A stretch of DNA of 39,215 bases from a virus: positions 1 through 39,215 of the IMG/VR virus record IMGVR_UViG_3300046331_000080; one strand, written 5' to 3'. Positions within the stretch are counted from its first letter, which is position 1. The number at the start of each line of letters is the position of its first letter. The notes under the pieces were generated by a model that saw nothing but the letters and a program-made list of their open reading frames with translations, made no database searches and was not told the origin of the DNA. A program made the position numbers and the translations under genes. Shown piece after piece: positions 6,919-13,821 of this stretch.

Positions 6919-7094
6919 GGTCTGAAGTCCGCATCTTTGTAAGCACGATAGAAGTCTGCCATGTCATGATTAGGAATATACTCTTTTATTCCATTGAGAC
7001 TGGTATGGACGTGCTCTAAACACAGTTGAATATCTTCAGGGTCTTCACCCATTCTCAGCATCTCCATTACGCACTGCTTTAACTTATCATTCAT
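6915..7094 (-). CDS. Small hypothetical protein, 59 aa
   Basis: The protein MNDKLKQCVMEMLRMGEDPE... is helical, with two cysteines and several histidines but no clear metal motif. It starts at the ATG whose A is the last base of the polymerase stop codon (TGATG), with AAGGA about 9 nt upstream. A TTG one codon earlier is possible. Its stop overlaps the next ATG. Coupling to the polymerase gene implies co-expression; function unknown. Confidence 0.6.
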   Translation of the reverse strand: MNDKLKQCVMEMLRMGEDPEDIQLCLEHVHTSLNGIKEYIPNHDMADFYRAYKDADFRP

Positions 7095-8776
7095 CAATGT
7101 GTTTCCTTCCAGTTATTACCTACCTTGTATTCACCGGTAAGAGGGCAGTTCATTCCGAGAGGTTTCTTAGTAATCTTATCTAGTTTACCTAAGTAACTAC
7201 CTGCTTCTTCAATCGCTTTAACACCCATCTTACCAACCTCATCTGCTCTACCTTCTTCTACTTCTATCTGCCACTCGTCATGCACATTAGCTACGAACTT
7301 GTAATCAATCTTCGCTGACTTAAGTTTCTTATCTAACAACACTAATGCTTGCTTCATGACAACTGCACCTGCACCTTGAAGGAGCGTGTTGAGTGCGGAA
7401 TGTTCCGACCTAACTTGTAACCTACGTCCATCAAGACTTGGTAGTGATCCTTTCTTAGAAAATGCCTCAGATACGGTCTTACGTAACGCTTGTAACTTAG
7501 GCGTGTTGCTAAGAAAACTAGTGATGAGTTTTTCTCCTTCCTTCGCTGAACCACCAACAATCTTCCCGATCTTGGAACTTCCTGCACCATAGAGGAATGC
7601 ATATATAAACGTCTTAGCTTGATTCCTCGTTTCCAACCCTGCTGCTTTTTGATTAGCTGTGTGGATGTCACCTGATACGACCTCAGTTGTATACGCATCA
7701 TCATTCATATAGTGAGCAAGCATTCGAAGTTCTAAACCTGAAGCATCGATACCTACTAACTTATATCCTTTCTCTACTGTCCATAAAGCCCTACATTCTT
7801 CACCGTATGCACTACCTGAGTTAGGTACTTGTGCCATGTTAGGACTCATGTGAGTCATACGACCTGTCACTGCACCGTTAGTAATGATACGACCATGTAC
7901 TCGTCCGTCTTTACCTACAACCTTTAACCAAGAATCTATCTGACTAATTCGTTTCTGTAGTAAAAGGTATTCACCAATCAGCTTTGCTTCGGGGATTGTG
8001 CTTTCGTTGAGCGTTGTTTCGTCGACGATTGCTTGTCCTTTATCGGTAAATCTTTTTGGCTTCCAACCTTTTTCTTGGAGGCGACTGGCAATTTGCTGTC
8101 TACTTCCGGGGTTGAATACTTCGACATCATCCTTGAGTTTCTTGCCTGTCTTTTCTGAATATCTTTCAGTTGTTTTCGTTGGAAATACACTCTGTAATGC
8201 ATCTTCAAGATTGCTAAGCTTACCCTTAAGTTCTGCAAGAAGGATGATAGCATTCTGCTGATCAAGTTTGAATCCGTTTTGTTCTTGCTTGCAGATGATT
8301 GCTTGTACTTTGTGTTCAAGATCTATACTCCTATCGTCAAATTTATCATTCTTAAATTCAGTTAATAAATATTCATACAACTTCTGTGTTACTAAAGTAT
8401 CTTGTATACAGTAAGTTATCATATCTTCAGACAACCCACTATCCCAGTCACTGAAGTCACCTTTAGGAAAACCTAATCGTTGACCCCACGCCTCTAGACT
8501 ATGACCGCCTTCCTTGCTTGGGCTTAGTAGTCGACTTGCTACGAGCGTATCGTACACTTGGCTCAACTTCATCGTAACTTTCCAGTTCTTCCTTAGTACT
8601 GGAGCATCGAAGCTTATGCCGTTGTGCATGATAATCAAATCGCATTGATCCAAATACTTTTGTAACCCACTTGCTTCCGTCCATTGCTTTACTTCTCCTG
8701 TTTCAATGTTTCTAGTTACTACTAACCAGATCTTATCGTGTGTGCTATTAGTTTCAATATCAAGTATAATTTTCAT
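7094..8776 (-). CDS. Family A DNA polymerase, T7-like, with 3'-5' exonuclease
   Basis: The replicative polymerase (560 aa). The exonuclease domain (1-140) has D6/E8 (ILDIETN), D57 (HNGISFD) and Y122/D126 (YCIQD). The polymerase domain has motif A GIDASGLELR (D344), motif B RNQAKTFIYAFLYGAG (R384, K388, Y392, Y396) and motif C NVHDEWQ (H499, D500). Y392 occupies the position of E. coli Phe762 and T7 Tyr526. It is about 140 residues shorter than T7 polymerase; the thumb region is short, so the T7 thioredoxin-binding insertion is probably absent. There is no Shine-Dalgarno before the ATG, which lies only 6 nt after a TATAAT box. Confidence 0.95.
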   Translation of the reverse strand: MKIILDIETNSTHDKIWLVVTRNIETGEVKQWTEASGLQKYLDQCDLIIMHNGISFDAPVLRKNWKVTMKLSQVYDTLVASRLLSPSKEGGHSLEAWGQRLGFPKGDFSDWDSGLSEDMITYCIQDTLVTQKLYEYLLTEFKNDKFDDRSIDLEHKVQAIICKQEQNGFKLDQQNAIILLAELKGKLSNLEDALQSVFPTKTTERYSEKTGKKLKDDVEVFNPGSRQQIASRLQEKGWKPKRFTDKGQAIVDETTLNESTIPEAKLIGEYLLLQKRISQIDSWLKVVGKDGRVHGRIITNGAVTGRMTHMSPNMAQVPNSGSAYGEECRALWTVEKGYKLVGIDASGLELRMLAHYMNDDAYTTEVVSGDIHTANQKAAGLETRNQAKTFIYAFLYGAGSSKIGKIVGGSAKEGEKLITSFLSNTPKLQALRKTVSEAFSKKGSLPSLDGRRLQVRSEHSALNTLLQGAGAVVMKQALVLLDKKLKSAKIDYKFVANVHDEWQIEVEEGRADEVGKMGVKAIEEAGSYLGKLDKITKKPLGMNCPLTGEYKVGNNWKETH

Positions 8777-8782
8777 TCTATT

Positions 8783-8811
8783 ATTATACCACGAATAATT
8801 TAATTAGTCCA
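8783..8811 (-). promoter_or_regulatory. Candidate promoter immediately before DNA polymerase
   Basis: Minus strand: -35 TGGACT (8811-8806), 17-nt spacer, -10 TATAAT (8788-8783) preceded by TGG. The -10 carries the stop codon of the upstream gene. The polymerase ATG begins 6 nt after the -10, so a transcript starting at the usual distance would be leaderless or nearly so. The -10 is strong and the -35 only fair. Confidence 0.45.
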
Positions 8812-8993
8812 CCTAAGTACATAAGAACTGCAACTATTTCTACAACGAACAATGCTAAGTCTTTAGTTCTTAGTCCTGCGTATGCCCACATTCCTGATCC
8901 TATAAACCCAAACCATAGGTTCAATGGAAAGATATTAAGACTTGTCAGTGCTATCCCTATCAGGCAGAATATTGTTCCCGTCCATCTCAGCAT
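8784..8993 (-). CDS. Small membrane protein, 69 aa, two to three TM segments
   Basis: Starting at MLRWTGTIFCLIGIALTSLN, the protein has hydrophobic segments at about 5-20, 25-40 and 45-65, with few charges (RTKD) between the second and third. The asparagine/proline pattern INIFPLNLWFGFIGSG is one I associate with small inner-membrane proteins of phages and bacteria. The start at 8993 has AAGGA 7 nt upstream; the longer frame to 9089 would only shadow the neighbouring 56-codon gene. It ends in three consecutive in-frame stops (TAA TAA TAG) just before polymerase. Confidence 0.6.
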   Translation of the reverse strand: MLRWTGTIFCLIGIALTSLNIFPLNLWFGFIGSGMWAYAGLRTKDLALFVVEIVAVLMYLGGLIKLFVV

Positions 8994-9105
8994 CTCGTTT
9001 ATCCTTCTTCTTAAATATACTATCCCAGTTACTATCAAACTTCTGTCTGTCTTGTATCGGTCTAGGTGTGTCACCCTTACCGTTACCACATGGTCTATGC
9101 TTCAT
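8935..9105 (-). CDS. Small conserved phage protein, 56 aa
   Basis: A 56-codon frame beginning MKHRPCGNGKGDTPRP, then KFDSNWDSIFKKKDK. I recognise the GDTPRP plus NWDxIF pattern from small phage proteins of unknown function. AGGAG lies 6 nt before the ATG. The last 59 bp overlap the start of the membrane-protein gene in another frame, so the two are probably coupled. It is highly charged and probably soluble. Confidence 0.68.
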   Translation of the reverse strand: MKHRPCGNGKGDTPRPIQDRQKFDSNWDSIFKKKDKRDAEMDGNNILPDRDSTDKS

Positions 9106-9115
9106 TTAATCTCCT

Positions 9116-9149
9116 ACTTTTTTATACAATCATTAACTTTTTTATACAA
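9116..9149 (-). repeat. 14-bp direct repeat, ACTTTTTTATACAA, two copies
   Basis: Perfect copies lie at 9116-9129 and 9136-9149 with a 20-bp period. Read on the minus strand they are TTGTATAAAAAAGT; the first contains the stop codon of the upstream 44-codon gene and the second lies just before the ribosome-binding site of the next gene. It may be a local duplication or a protein-binding site. Confidence 0.7.
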
Positions 9150-9276
9150 AGATACGAATACCTAAACAAAAGAATCTGTATCCTACATAAGGTTTACCGC
9201 TGTTAAACTTAAACTCATTCCAATATACCGGTGTTCCTTTGAACCAAGGCAACTTAACAAACTCAAGCTTACTCAT
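9142..9276 (-). CDS. Small hypothetical protein, 44 aa
   Basis: A 44-codon frame, MSKLEFVKLPWFKGTPVYWN to CLGIRIFV. A GGAGG box lies just before the ATG, which overlaps the preceding stop (ATGA). It is rich in aromatic residues (W, Y, F) and basic, with the look of a small beta-barrel. It ends inside the 14-bp direct repeat. No family recognised. Confidence 0.6.
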   Translation of the reverse strand: MSKLEFVKLPWFKGTPVYWNEFKFNSGKPYVGYRFFCLGIRIFV

Positions 9277-9641
9277 TCTTCCTCCCACCATCGTATCTTC
9301 GTGTTAGTTATTTCGTACATTTCAACTAACTGTTTAAGTGTTAACATCTTATCTGTCTCTACTGTACTGAGCCACTCACCAAAGGTATACCAATCCTCTG
9401 ATCTCATTGGATCTACTCCGATCTCATCTCCGTATGGCATACCGGTACCTCGAACATCAATGCGACCACAAGAATACTCTTCAGTGATTTCATCGTACTC
9501 AAACGAATCACCTTTCTTTCTACCTGTTAACTCACTGTCTTCTTGTAAGACCTTAGTTACCCTACGAGTAAGCCCTCTATTCTTATACCAGTCCTTGTTA
9601 ACAACCCCCATCCAGTTAGTGCTGTATGTTATCTTAGTCAT
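9273..9641 (-). CDS. Conserved phage hypothetical protein, 122 aa
   Basis: The protein from MTKITYSTNWMG has the sequence landmarks of a widespread phage protein of unknown function: YSTNWMG near the start, a CGRIDVRG segment, YGDEIGVDPMRSEDW, then LKQLVEMYE and a terminal IRWWEEE. An in-frame ATG at 9686 is rejected because it lies deep inside the upstream gene. ATG 9641 has GGGAAG upstream and overlaps the preceding stop by 8 bp. No catalytic motif; cytoplasmic by composition. Confidence 0.72.
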   Translation of the reverse strand: MTKITYSTNWMGVVNKDWYKNRGLTRRVTKVLQEDSELTGRKKGDSFEYDEITEEYSCGRIDVRGTGMPYGDEIGVDPMRSEDWYTFGEWLSTVETDKMLTLKQLVEMYEITNTKIRWWEEE

Positions 9642-9825
9642 TGAGTTCTTCCCAGTGTCTTCTAACCTGTTGTAAAGGTGTTTCAATAACAGGGTTTAAC
9701 TCAAGCCACTTCTTACACCATCTTAAATGGTCATCTCGCTGTAACTTAATCTTATCATGAGATAACTCATAGTACTCATTAGCTATCATCTCAATCACTT
9801 GTCTAGCTGTTAGTCCTTCAATCAT
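9634..9825 (-). CDS. Small helical hypothetical protein, 63 aa
   Basis: The protein MIEGLTARQVIEMIANEYYE... is almost wholly helical, with Trp-containing, basic C-terminal helices (HLRWCKKWLEL, LQQVRRHWEEL). The opening could form a small helix-turn-helix-like fold, but I cannot confirm a recognition helix. It overlaps both neighbours by 8 bp. Function unknown. Confidence 0.6.
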   Translation of the reverse strand: MIEGLTARQVIEMIANEYYELSHDKIKLQRDDHLRWCKKWLELNPVIETPLQQVRRHWEELND

Positions 9826-10018
9826 TAACGACCTCTACCTCCGTCCATGCTGCAAAGTGAACAATCTCGTCACCATCTTTACAGTATGAATACATACCAT
9901 CAATGCTACCAAACCAATATACCTTATCAGCGTCTGCTTCAGGTGAACACACTGGTACTTTAGTTTCTGTGTCGGTAATAATAAACTTATCACCTTTTTT
10001 TAAATCATATAGTTTCAT
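9818..10018 (-). CDS. Small beta-rich hypothetical protein, 66 aa
   Basis: This 66-residue protein opens MKLYDLKKGDKFIITDTETK and ends HFAAWTEVEVVND. The start resembles a small SH3-like or beta-barrel fold, with KKGDKFI as a turn. Its ATG overlaps the stop of the upstream gene as ATGA, inside a repeated junction sequence (see 10013-10619). Phage proteins of this shape are common, but I cannot name a function. Confidence 0.6.
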   Translation of the reverse strand: MKLYDLKKGDKFIITDTETKVPVCSPEADADKVYWFGSIDGMYSYCKDGDEIVHFAAWTEVEVVND

Positions 10019-10356
10019 TTCTCACTCGCTTTCTTTAATATTGCTCTAGCAAATCTAATTAAATCGCCATCTAATGAATATTTACCATCGCTTTGCATAT
10101 AAGGGTCATTGATACAATCATAAATACCATCTTTAATAAAAGCATCAATTATTTCCTCATCACTTAACTGTAATGATTCCATTGCACATTTATATCCTTT
10201 TTCAAAATATTTCTGTAAAACAGGACTTGGCAACTCATCACTTAACTTTCTTGGTGCGGTGTAGAGTGGAGTATTCCAACCATCTTCTTTTGTTTCTAAA
10301 ACTGCATCTAGCCAATTTATTCTTCGCTTTTCGTTCCACCATCCAACAGGTTTCAT
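10015..10356 (-). CDS. Hypothetical protein with FARAILKKASEK C-terminus, 113 aa
   Basis: The protein contains NTPLYTAPRKLSDE, then LSDEEIIDAF, then LIRFARAILKKASEK. The PLYTxP plus FARAI pattern is one I associate with phage proteins of unknown role from proteobacterial hosts. The C-terminal 12 residues and the overlapping stop/start are duplicated in the next upstream gene, suggesting partial gene duplication. The start overlaps that neighbour's stop as ATGA. Confidence 0.68.
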   Translation of the reverse strand: MKPVGWWNEKRRINWLDAVLETKEDGWNTPLYTAPRKLSDELPSPVLQKYFEKGYKCAMESLQLSDEEIIDAFIKDGIYDCINDPYMQSDGKYSLDGDLIRFARAILKKASEK

Positions 10357-10601
10357 TTCTCACTCGCTTTCTTTAGTATTGCTCTAGCAAACTTATAAAT
10401 ATCTAACTCATGCGTATTGGAAAACCACCCACTAATACATGGCAAGTAAGACATACATTCCTTAGACAAGGCTTCAATCTCTTCTTTGCTTAACTCTTTA
10501 AGTCTAACTACCTCAACGACTTCGGTGTCTTCCCCTGCGACTCTACTGCTTGAGGCACAGGCACACCCTCGCTCGTAACAATCAATGTCAATGTATTTCA
10601 T
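10353..10601 (-). CDS. Hypothetical protein with FARAILKKASEK C-terminus, 82 aa
   Basis: A shorter relative of the next gene downstream: it shares ELSKEEIEAL (compare LSDEEIIDAF) and YKFARAILKKASEK. The N-terminus differs and is cysteine-rich (CYERGCACASSS), possibly metal binding but without a canonical spacing. Both ends sit in copies of the repeated junction. It probably arose by duplication and divergence, or by swapping the N-terminal part. Function unknown. Confidence 0.65.
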   Translation of the reverse strand: MKYIDIDCYERGCACASSSRVAGEDTEVVEVVRLKELSKEEIEALSKECMSYLPCISGWFSNTHELDIYKFARAILKKASEK

Positions 10602-10777
10602 TTCTCACTCGCTTTCTTTCCAGTAATAACTTCTAAACGATTAACAAGTAAAGCATTCTTGTATTCAAGTTCTTTAATGTAGTCTTGCATCTCCTTTAAC
10701 TTATCACAAGGTACTAGCACTGAATTGTTAGGTCTTGAATTAATACGTCTTGATCTTTCTAATTCTGTTTCACTCAT
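10598..10777 (-). CDS. Small coiled-coil hypothetical protein, 59 aa
   Basis: A 59-codon frame, MSETELERSRRINSRPNNSV to ITGKKASEK. A GGAGG box precedes the ATG and the stop overlaps the next ATG (ATGA). Residues 25-50 (KLKEMQDYIKELEYKNALLV) are a leucine-rich helix likely to form a short coiled coil. The last six residues and the junction DNA match the two downstream genes, although the rest of the protein is unrelated. Confidence 0.65.
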   Translation of the reverse strand: MSETELERSRRINSRPNNSVLVPCDKLKEMQDYIKELEYKNALLVNRLEVITGKKASEK

Positions 10778-11004
10778 CTGTTTACCTCCACTCCTTGTTT
10801 AACTCTATGTGGGAATCTACCCTCCAACCAAAAGCATCTACGATCATAGTCATCGCTGATTGCCCTGTAACCTACCCATTCAACACCGCTTTGTTTATAG
10901 CTAGTGCAATGCGTCATGTTATCTACATAACTATTCAATGACCCATAAGCAAAGCCACCAATAAATATAACTATAGCACCAACTGTTAGCAGAAACTCTT
11001 TCAT
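10774..11004 (-). CDS. Small membrane-anchored hypothetical protein, 76 aa
   Basis: An N-terminal hydrophobic segment (LLTVGAIVIFIGGFAYG, residues 5-21) is followed by a polar domain with two cysteines (THCTSY, RRCFWLEG). With few N-terminal charges it could be a signal anchor placing the C-terminal part in the periplasm, where the cysteines could pair. The start overlaps the primase-helicase stop (ATGA). Role unknown; membrane proteins in early phage regions sometimes modify the host envelope. Confidence 0.62.
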   Translation of the reverse strand: MKEFLLTVGAIVIFIGGFAYGSLNSYVDNMTHCTSYKQSGVEWVGYRAISDDYDRRCFWLEGRFPHRVKQGVEVNR

Positions 11005-12641
11005 AGTGTTGATTCCGCATCAGGCATCTCATCCATGCGACCTGTGTGTCTACTGTATAGCAATCGACACGCCTTACCTGTTAGTCCACTGAATCGATTC
11101 TTAAGTACACGAACATGGGTAGTGTTGCGTTCTGTCATATCCTCATGCTGTCCGTTACGCTCAAGTCCAATAACTATATCACTTAGCTGTGCAATACTAC
11201 CTGATCCACGTAGCTGTGCCAATGTAGTTGACGCACCTTCCTCGTGACCCTTATCACTAGGTCGTTTCAAGTGTGATACTACAAACAAACTGATACCTGT
11301 TTCCTGTACTATCATGCGAAGCTTAGTCATGATCTCGTCAATAGCTTTACGTTCATCACCGGATTCCTGAGCAGATACAATGATACTTACGTGGTCTACG
11401 AATACATACTTGCAATCAAGCCCACGAGCCATAAACCGAACCCGATTAAGGATATTATCGATAGAAGTACTACCGAAATGATCAAACAAGAACAGTCTAT
11501 CTGTTCCAAGAGTGGACTCAAACGCATATTTTCTTTCTTCATCTGTTGCATCGTTATCAGGTAAGTGCAAAGGTTTATTAACTGCTAAGCTCATCAATGA
11601 CTGAGCTGTTTTCTTAACTGATTCTTCTAAGAACATCAAGCCAATGTTATCAGTAGAGTTCTTAAGAATATGCCACACAATCTCACGTAAGAACTGTGAC
11701 TTACCTAGTCCTGAACCGGCAGTAACAGTTACTAATTCACCCTTACGAATACCATAAGTTAAATCATTGATGCCGTTGTAAGGGTAGAGTACATCAGCTT
11801 TCTCTACCGGTGCAGATACGATATTCCATAGCGTAGAACCGGCAACGATACCATCAGGTACATACTTGTCAGCGTTCCACCACTTCTCTACGAACAACTT
11901 ATTATCGCTGTTGAATGAGTAGTCACATGCATCCTTGTACGTAGTGCCTGTGTGCTTGAACACGTGTGCTTTACTACCGAACAACTCAGCTACTTCATTG
12001 CTTGCTTTAACGCCTTGCTCATCAGCATCGAAACATATAACAATCTTATCGAATGAATCTAGGTACTCGTACTGAGCACGACAATCCTTGAGTGCATTAC
12101 CTGCACCGTTACGGATAGACACTACTGGGTAACGTGAACCAGTCATCTGATAGCAAGCCATTGCATCAAACTCACCTTCAGTAATCGTGATAGCTTTACC
12201 GCCCTTGGTGAACAAGTTCTGCCCGAACAAGGTAGCATCAGCCCATGCACCGTCACTGTTGAATGTCTTCTCTTTCTTACCACGCATCTTGGTAGCTACA
12301 AGTGAACCGTTGATATCGTAGTATGGGAAATAGATCTTAGTAGCATCTACTCGAACACCATAAACCTCTGAGGTATTCTGTACTATTCCACGCTTAGTAA
12401 ACGGTATTACTGTAGCATCGTCAGGAATGCCCTTAAAACGCTCTGTATTCAATTTAATTTTATTCCTATAGTTAGGTACTACTGTGTCATCGATCGCCTC
12501 TCTGAGAGCCTTTGTGTTCGTTTGACAGCTAAAACAATATGTATGACCATCACTGTAGATACTTAACGCATCACTAGAACCACAATCTTGACATGGTCTA
12601 TGTGCTTTAACTATCGTTGATGACTGCTTGATCTCGTACAT
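11001..12641 (-). CDS. Primase-helicase, T7 gp4-like
   Basis: This bifunctional replisome protein (546 aa) makes primers and unwinds DNA. The N-terminal zinc-binding domain has C17, C20, C36 and C39, the spacing I recall for T7 gp4. The Toprim primase core has TEGEFD (E155, E157, D159) and FDADEQG (D205, D207). The RecA-like DnaB-type helicase domain has Walker A AGSGLGKS (K314), Walker B-type FVDHVSII, a VVSHLKRP motif, and the GSGSIAQLSD segment typical of DnaB helicases. Start: AAGGAAA lies 5 nt before the ATG, whose A is the last base of the preceding stop. Confidence 0.95.
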   Translation of the reverse strand: MYEIKQSSTIVKAHRPCQDCGSSDALSIYSDGHTYCFSCQTNTKALREAIDDTVVPNYRNKIKLNTERFKGIPDDATVIPFTKRGIVQNTSEVYGVRVDATKIYFPYYDINGSLVATKMRGKKEKTFNSDGAWADATLFGQNLFTKGGKAITITEGEFDAMACYQMTGSRYPVVSIRNGAGNALKDCRAQYEYLDSFDKIVICFDADEQGVKASNEVAELFGSKAHVFKHTGTTYKDACDYSFNSDNKLFVEKWWNADKYVPDGIVAGSTLWNIVSAPVEKADVLYPYNGINDLTYGIRKGELVTVTAGSGLGKSQFLREIVWHILKNSTDNIGLMFLEESVKKTAQSLMSLAVNKPLHLPDNDATDEERKYAFESTLGTDRLFLFDHFGSTSIDNILNRVRFMARGLDCKYVFVDHVSIIVSAQESGDERKAIDEIMTKLRMIVQETGISLFVVSHLKRPSDKGHEEGASTTLAQLRGSGSIAQLSDIVIGLERNGQHEDMTERNTTHVRVLKNRFSGLTGKACRLLYSRHTGRMDEMPDAESTL

Positions 12642-12817
12642 TACTTTCCTTTAATCTTAAATAAGATTCTCTTATAGTCTTCCCAGTCTTCCTCGAACCC
12701 TATCAACGCACTATCAGGATCGTTATAAATATCGGGGAAGCTTCCATGTAAAGTATCTAAAAAGTTTAACCAATTATCGATATCGACAACGACTTCAGTA
12801 TTAGAACTCTGCTTCAT
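12641..12817 (-). CDS. Small acidic hypothetical protein, 58 aa
   Basis: I start this protein at MKQSSNTEVVVDIDNWLNFL (12817), not at the in-frame ATG at 12904, whose first 29 codons only shadow the upstream 55-codon gene. It is acidic and helical (PDSALIGFEEDWEDYKRIL). Only a weak ribosome-binding site is visible, so translation may depend on the 17-bp overlap with the preceding gene. It directly abuts the primase-helicase. Function unknown. Confidence 0.55.
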   Translation of the reverse strand: MKQSSNTEVVVDIDNWLNFLDTLHGSFPDIYNDPDSALIGFEEDWEDYKRILFKIKGK

Positions 12818-12968
12818 ACATTCTATCGAATTGTCGTTTATGGTAATAGTCTTTAATGTCTTGCATGACGATGTCATAACCGTAAAGATCAATCTTATCG
12901 ACAATATCAGACAAAGTAAAGTGATACTCGTATTGTTCTGCTTCTATTGTGTCTTCAAATAACAACAT
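12801..12968 (-). CDS. Small hypothetical protein, 55 aa
   Basis: A 55-codon frame beginning MLLFEDTIEAEQYEYHFTLS and ending RQFDRMYEAEF. AAGGA lies upstream of the ATG, and the gene fills the space between the promoter at 13038-13066 and the primase operon. The C-terminal half is helical and tyrosine-rich (MQDIKDYYHKRQFDRM). It would be the first gene on the transcript from that promoter. No family recognised. Confidence 0.62.
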   Translation of the reverse strand: MLLFEDTIEAEQYEYHFTLSDIVDKIDLYGYDIVMQDIKDYYHKRQFDRMYEAEF

Positions 12969-13037
12969 ATAAGTCCTTATATAGTTAGTTTTTACTTATA
13001 TAGTATGTTTTTAAACTACATAGTACTATATAGTAAT

Positions 13038-13066
13038 AGTATATCATAAAATTATCTAGGTGTCTA
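13038..13066 (-). promoter_or_regulatory. Sigma70-type promoter for the primase-helicase operon
   Basis: Minus strand: -35 TAGACA (13066-13061), 17-nt spacer, -10 TATACT (13043-13038), with TGA just before the -10 as an extended element. It lies in a 150-bp AT-rich gap (12969-13118) that holds no gene and carries repeated ACTATATAAG strings downstream of the -10. It would drive the gene at 12968 and then primase-helicase. Confidence 0.7.
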
Positions 13067-13118
13067 GCCCTTTAACAGTCTAAACAATAAATAAATTGGG
13101 TAGCATACTTCCTTAATT

Positions 13119-13307
13119 TTATTCGTAGTTTTCTTCACTGTCTTCTTTTTCTTCGTTAGTTAGTAAGTCCTCACGTTCCAATGTAGGTACGTCACGCACG
13201 ATAGTGCTATAGCATTGTTGGCACATATCAAGGTACTCGTTAGTGTTCACTGACTTACGTGTTGATTCGAAATCGTTTAAGTTTTTATCACAGCATCTGC
13301 ATCTCAT
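13119..13307 (-). CDS. Small zinc-ribbon protein, 62 aa
   Basis: Two CxxC pairs, C3/C6 (MRCRCCDKNL) and C29/C32 (DMCQQCYS), are spaced as in a zinc ribbon, with a charged acidic tail (NEEKEDSEENYE). Proteins of this size and layout in phages are generally nucleic-acid or protein adaptors. The ATG overlaps the upstream stop as ATGA. It is the last gene before the gap containing the internal promoter. Confidence 0.68.
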   Translation of the reverse strand: MRCRCCDKNLNDFESTRKSVNTNEYLDMCQQCYSTIVRDVPTLEREDLLTNEEKEDSEENYE

Positions 13308-13483
13308 GATTTAACCTCTTCTAATAGATCAGCATAACATACTTGATACTTACCGTTTACAAGTAAAGTAATTAACTTCTGTGCAGAGCATACTACCTCA
13401 CCTTCTCTAGCGTTGTTCACCATTACTTCCGGTGCGTCATCTCTTAACTTAACTTTTGTACCTACTTTAAATATCTCATTCAT
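13304..13483 (-). CDS. Small beta-rich hypothetical protein, 59 aa
   Basis: Start MNEIFKVGTKVKLRDDAPEV is chosen over the in-frame ATG three codons upstream because it overlaps the preceding stop as ATGA and has GGGAG about 10 nt ahead. The strand-turn-strand pattern (VGTKVKLRDD, GEVVCSAQKLITLLVNGKYQ) looks like a small SH3-like barrel. Function unknown; it is coupled on both sides to other tiny early genes. Confidence 0.6.
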   Translation of the reverse strand: MNEIFKVGTKVKLRDDAPEVMVNNAREGEVVCSAQKLITLLVNGKYQVCYADLLEEVKS

Positions 13484-13671
13484 AGTAAACATTCTCCCAC
13501 CTTGTTATAAGCCCGTGTAAAAGCATCATCTTTTTTATTAAAAACTTTATGCATAACTATTGTATCACATTTAAAGCGAGAGTCAATAGCAAGCAGTCTG
13601 TCTCTTTCGTACTCACATTTCACAATGCGATATAAGTTGTTATCTTCGTCTAAGATCTTGTAAATTTTCAT
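13480..13671 (-). CDS. Small hypothetical protein, 63 aa
   Basis: The real start is probably MKIYKILDEDNNLYRIVKCE at 13671: GGAG precedes it, and the ATG overlaps the stop of a 50-codon upstream gene. The longer frame to 13740 would run through that gene. The protein is basic and mixed alpha/beta, with a KVFNKKDDAFTRAYNK helix near the end. No family recognised. Confidence 0.62.
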   Translation of the reverse strand: MKIYKILDEDNNLYRIVKCEYERDRLLAIDSRFKCDTIVMHKVFNKKDDAFTRAYNKVGECLL

Positions 13672-13820
13672 AAGTAAGTTCTCCATAAATATAAACCAAT
13701 GTGAATAGTAACATACATTACCGTTATAAGCAACAACCAATACGCATGTCGCTGGTGACGTTTATTAATCTTTTCCTCATTTAAGAATTGCTCCCTATAG
13801 TGCTTCCCATAATCTTGCAT
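13668..13820 (-). CDS. Small membrane protein, 50 aa
   Basis: A 50-codon frame: a basic, histidine-rich cytoplasmic N-terminus (MQDYGKHYREQFLNEEKINK, then RHQRH) and one membrane segment (AYWLLLITVMYVTIHIGLYL) near the C-terminus. AGGAG lies 7 nt before the ATG and the stop overlaps the next ATG as ATGA. Positive charges before the segment predict an N-in topology. It starts 2 bp after the end of the Cys-protein gene. Function unknown. Confidence 0.65.
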   Translation of the reverse strand: MQDYGKHYREQFLNEEKINKRHQRHAYWLLLITVMYVTIHIGLYLWRTYL

Positions 13821-13821
13821 T

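Larger units (their letters stand above)
10013..10619 (-). repeat. Three copies of a stop/start junction sequence encoding KKASEK
   Basis: A 24-bp sequence (plus strand TTTCATTTCTCACTCGCTTT plus CTTT) recurs at 10013-10036, 10351-10374 and 10596-10619, each time at an overlapping ATGA junction. The first two copies continue to about 41 bp with one mismatch (10013-10053, 10351-10391). Each encodes a protein ending KKASEK followed by the next ATG. This points to duplication or recombination of gene-end cassettes. Confidence 0.85.

Noticed and set aside
9634-9825. Helix-turn-helix regulator
   Set aside because: Helical but lacks a convincing turn and recognition-helix pattern; kept as hypothetical.
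12818-12904. N-terminal extension of the 58-aa gene before primase-helicase
   Set aside because: It lies in the body of a 55-codon gene with a better ribosome-binding site and reads like noise.
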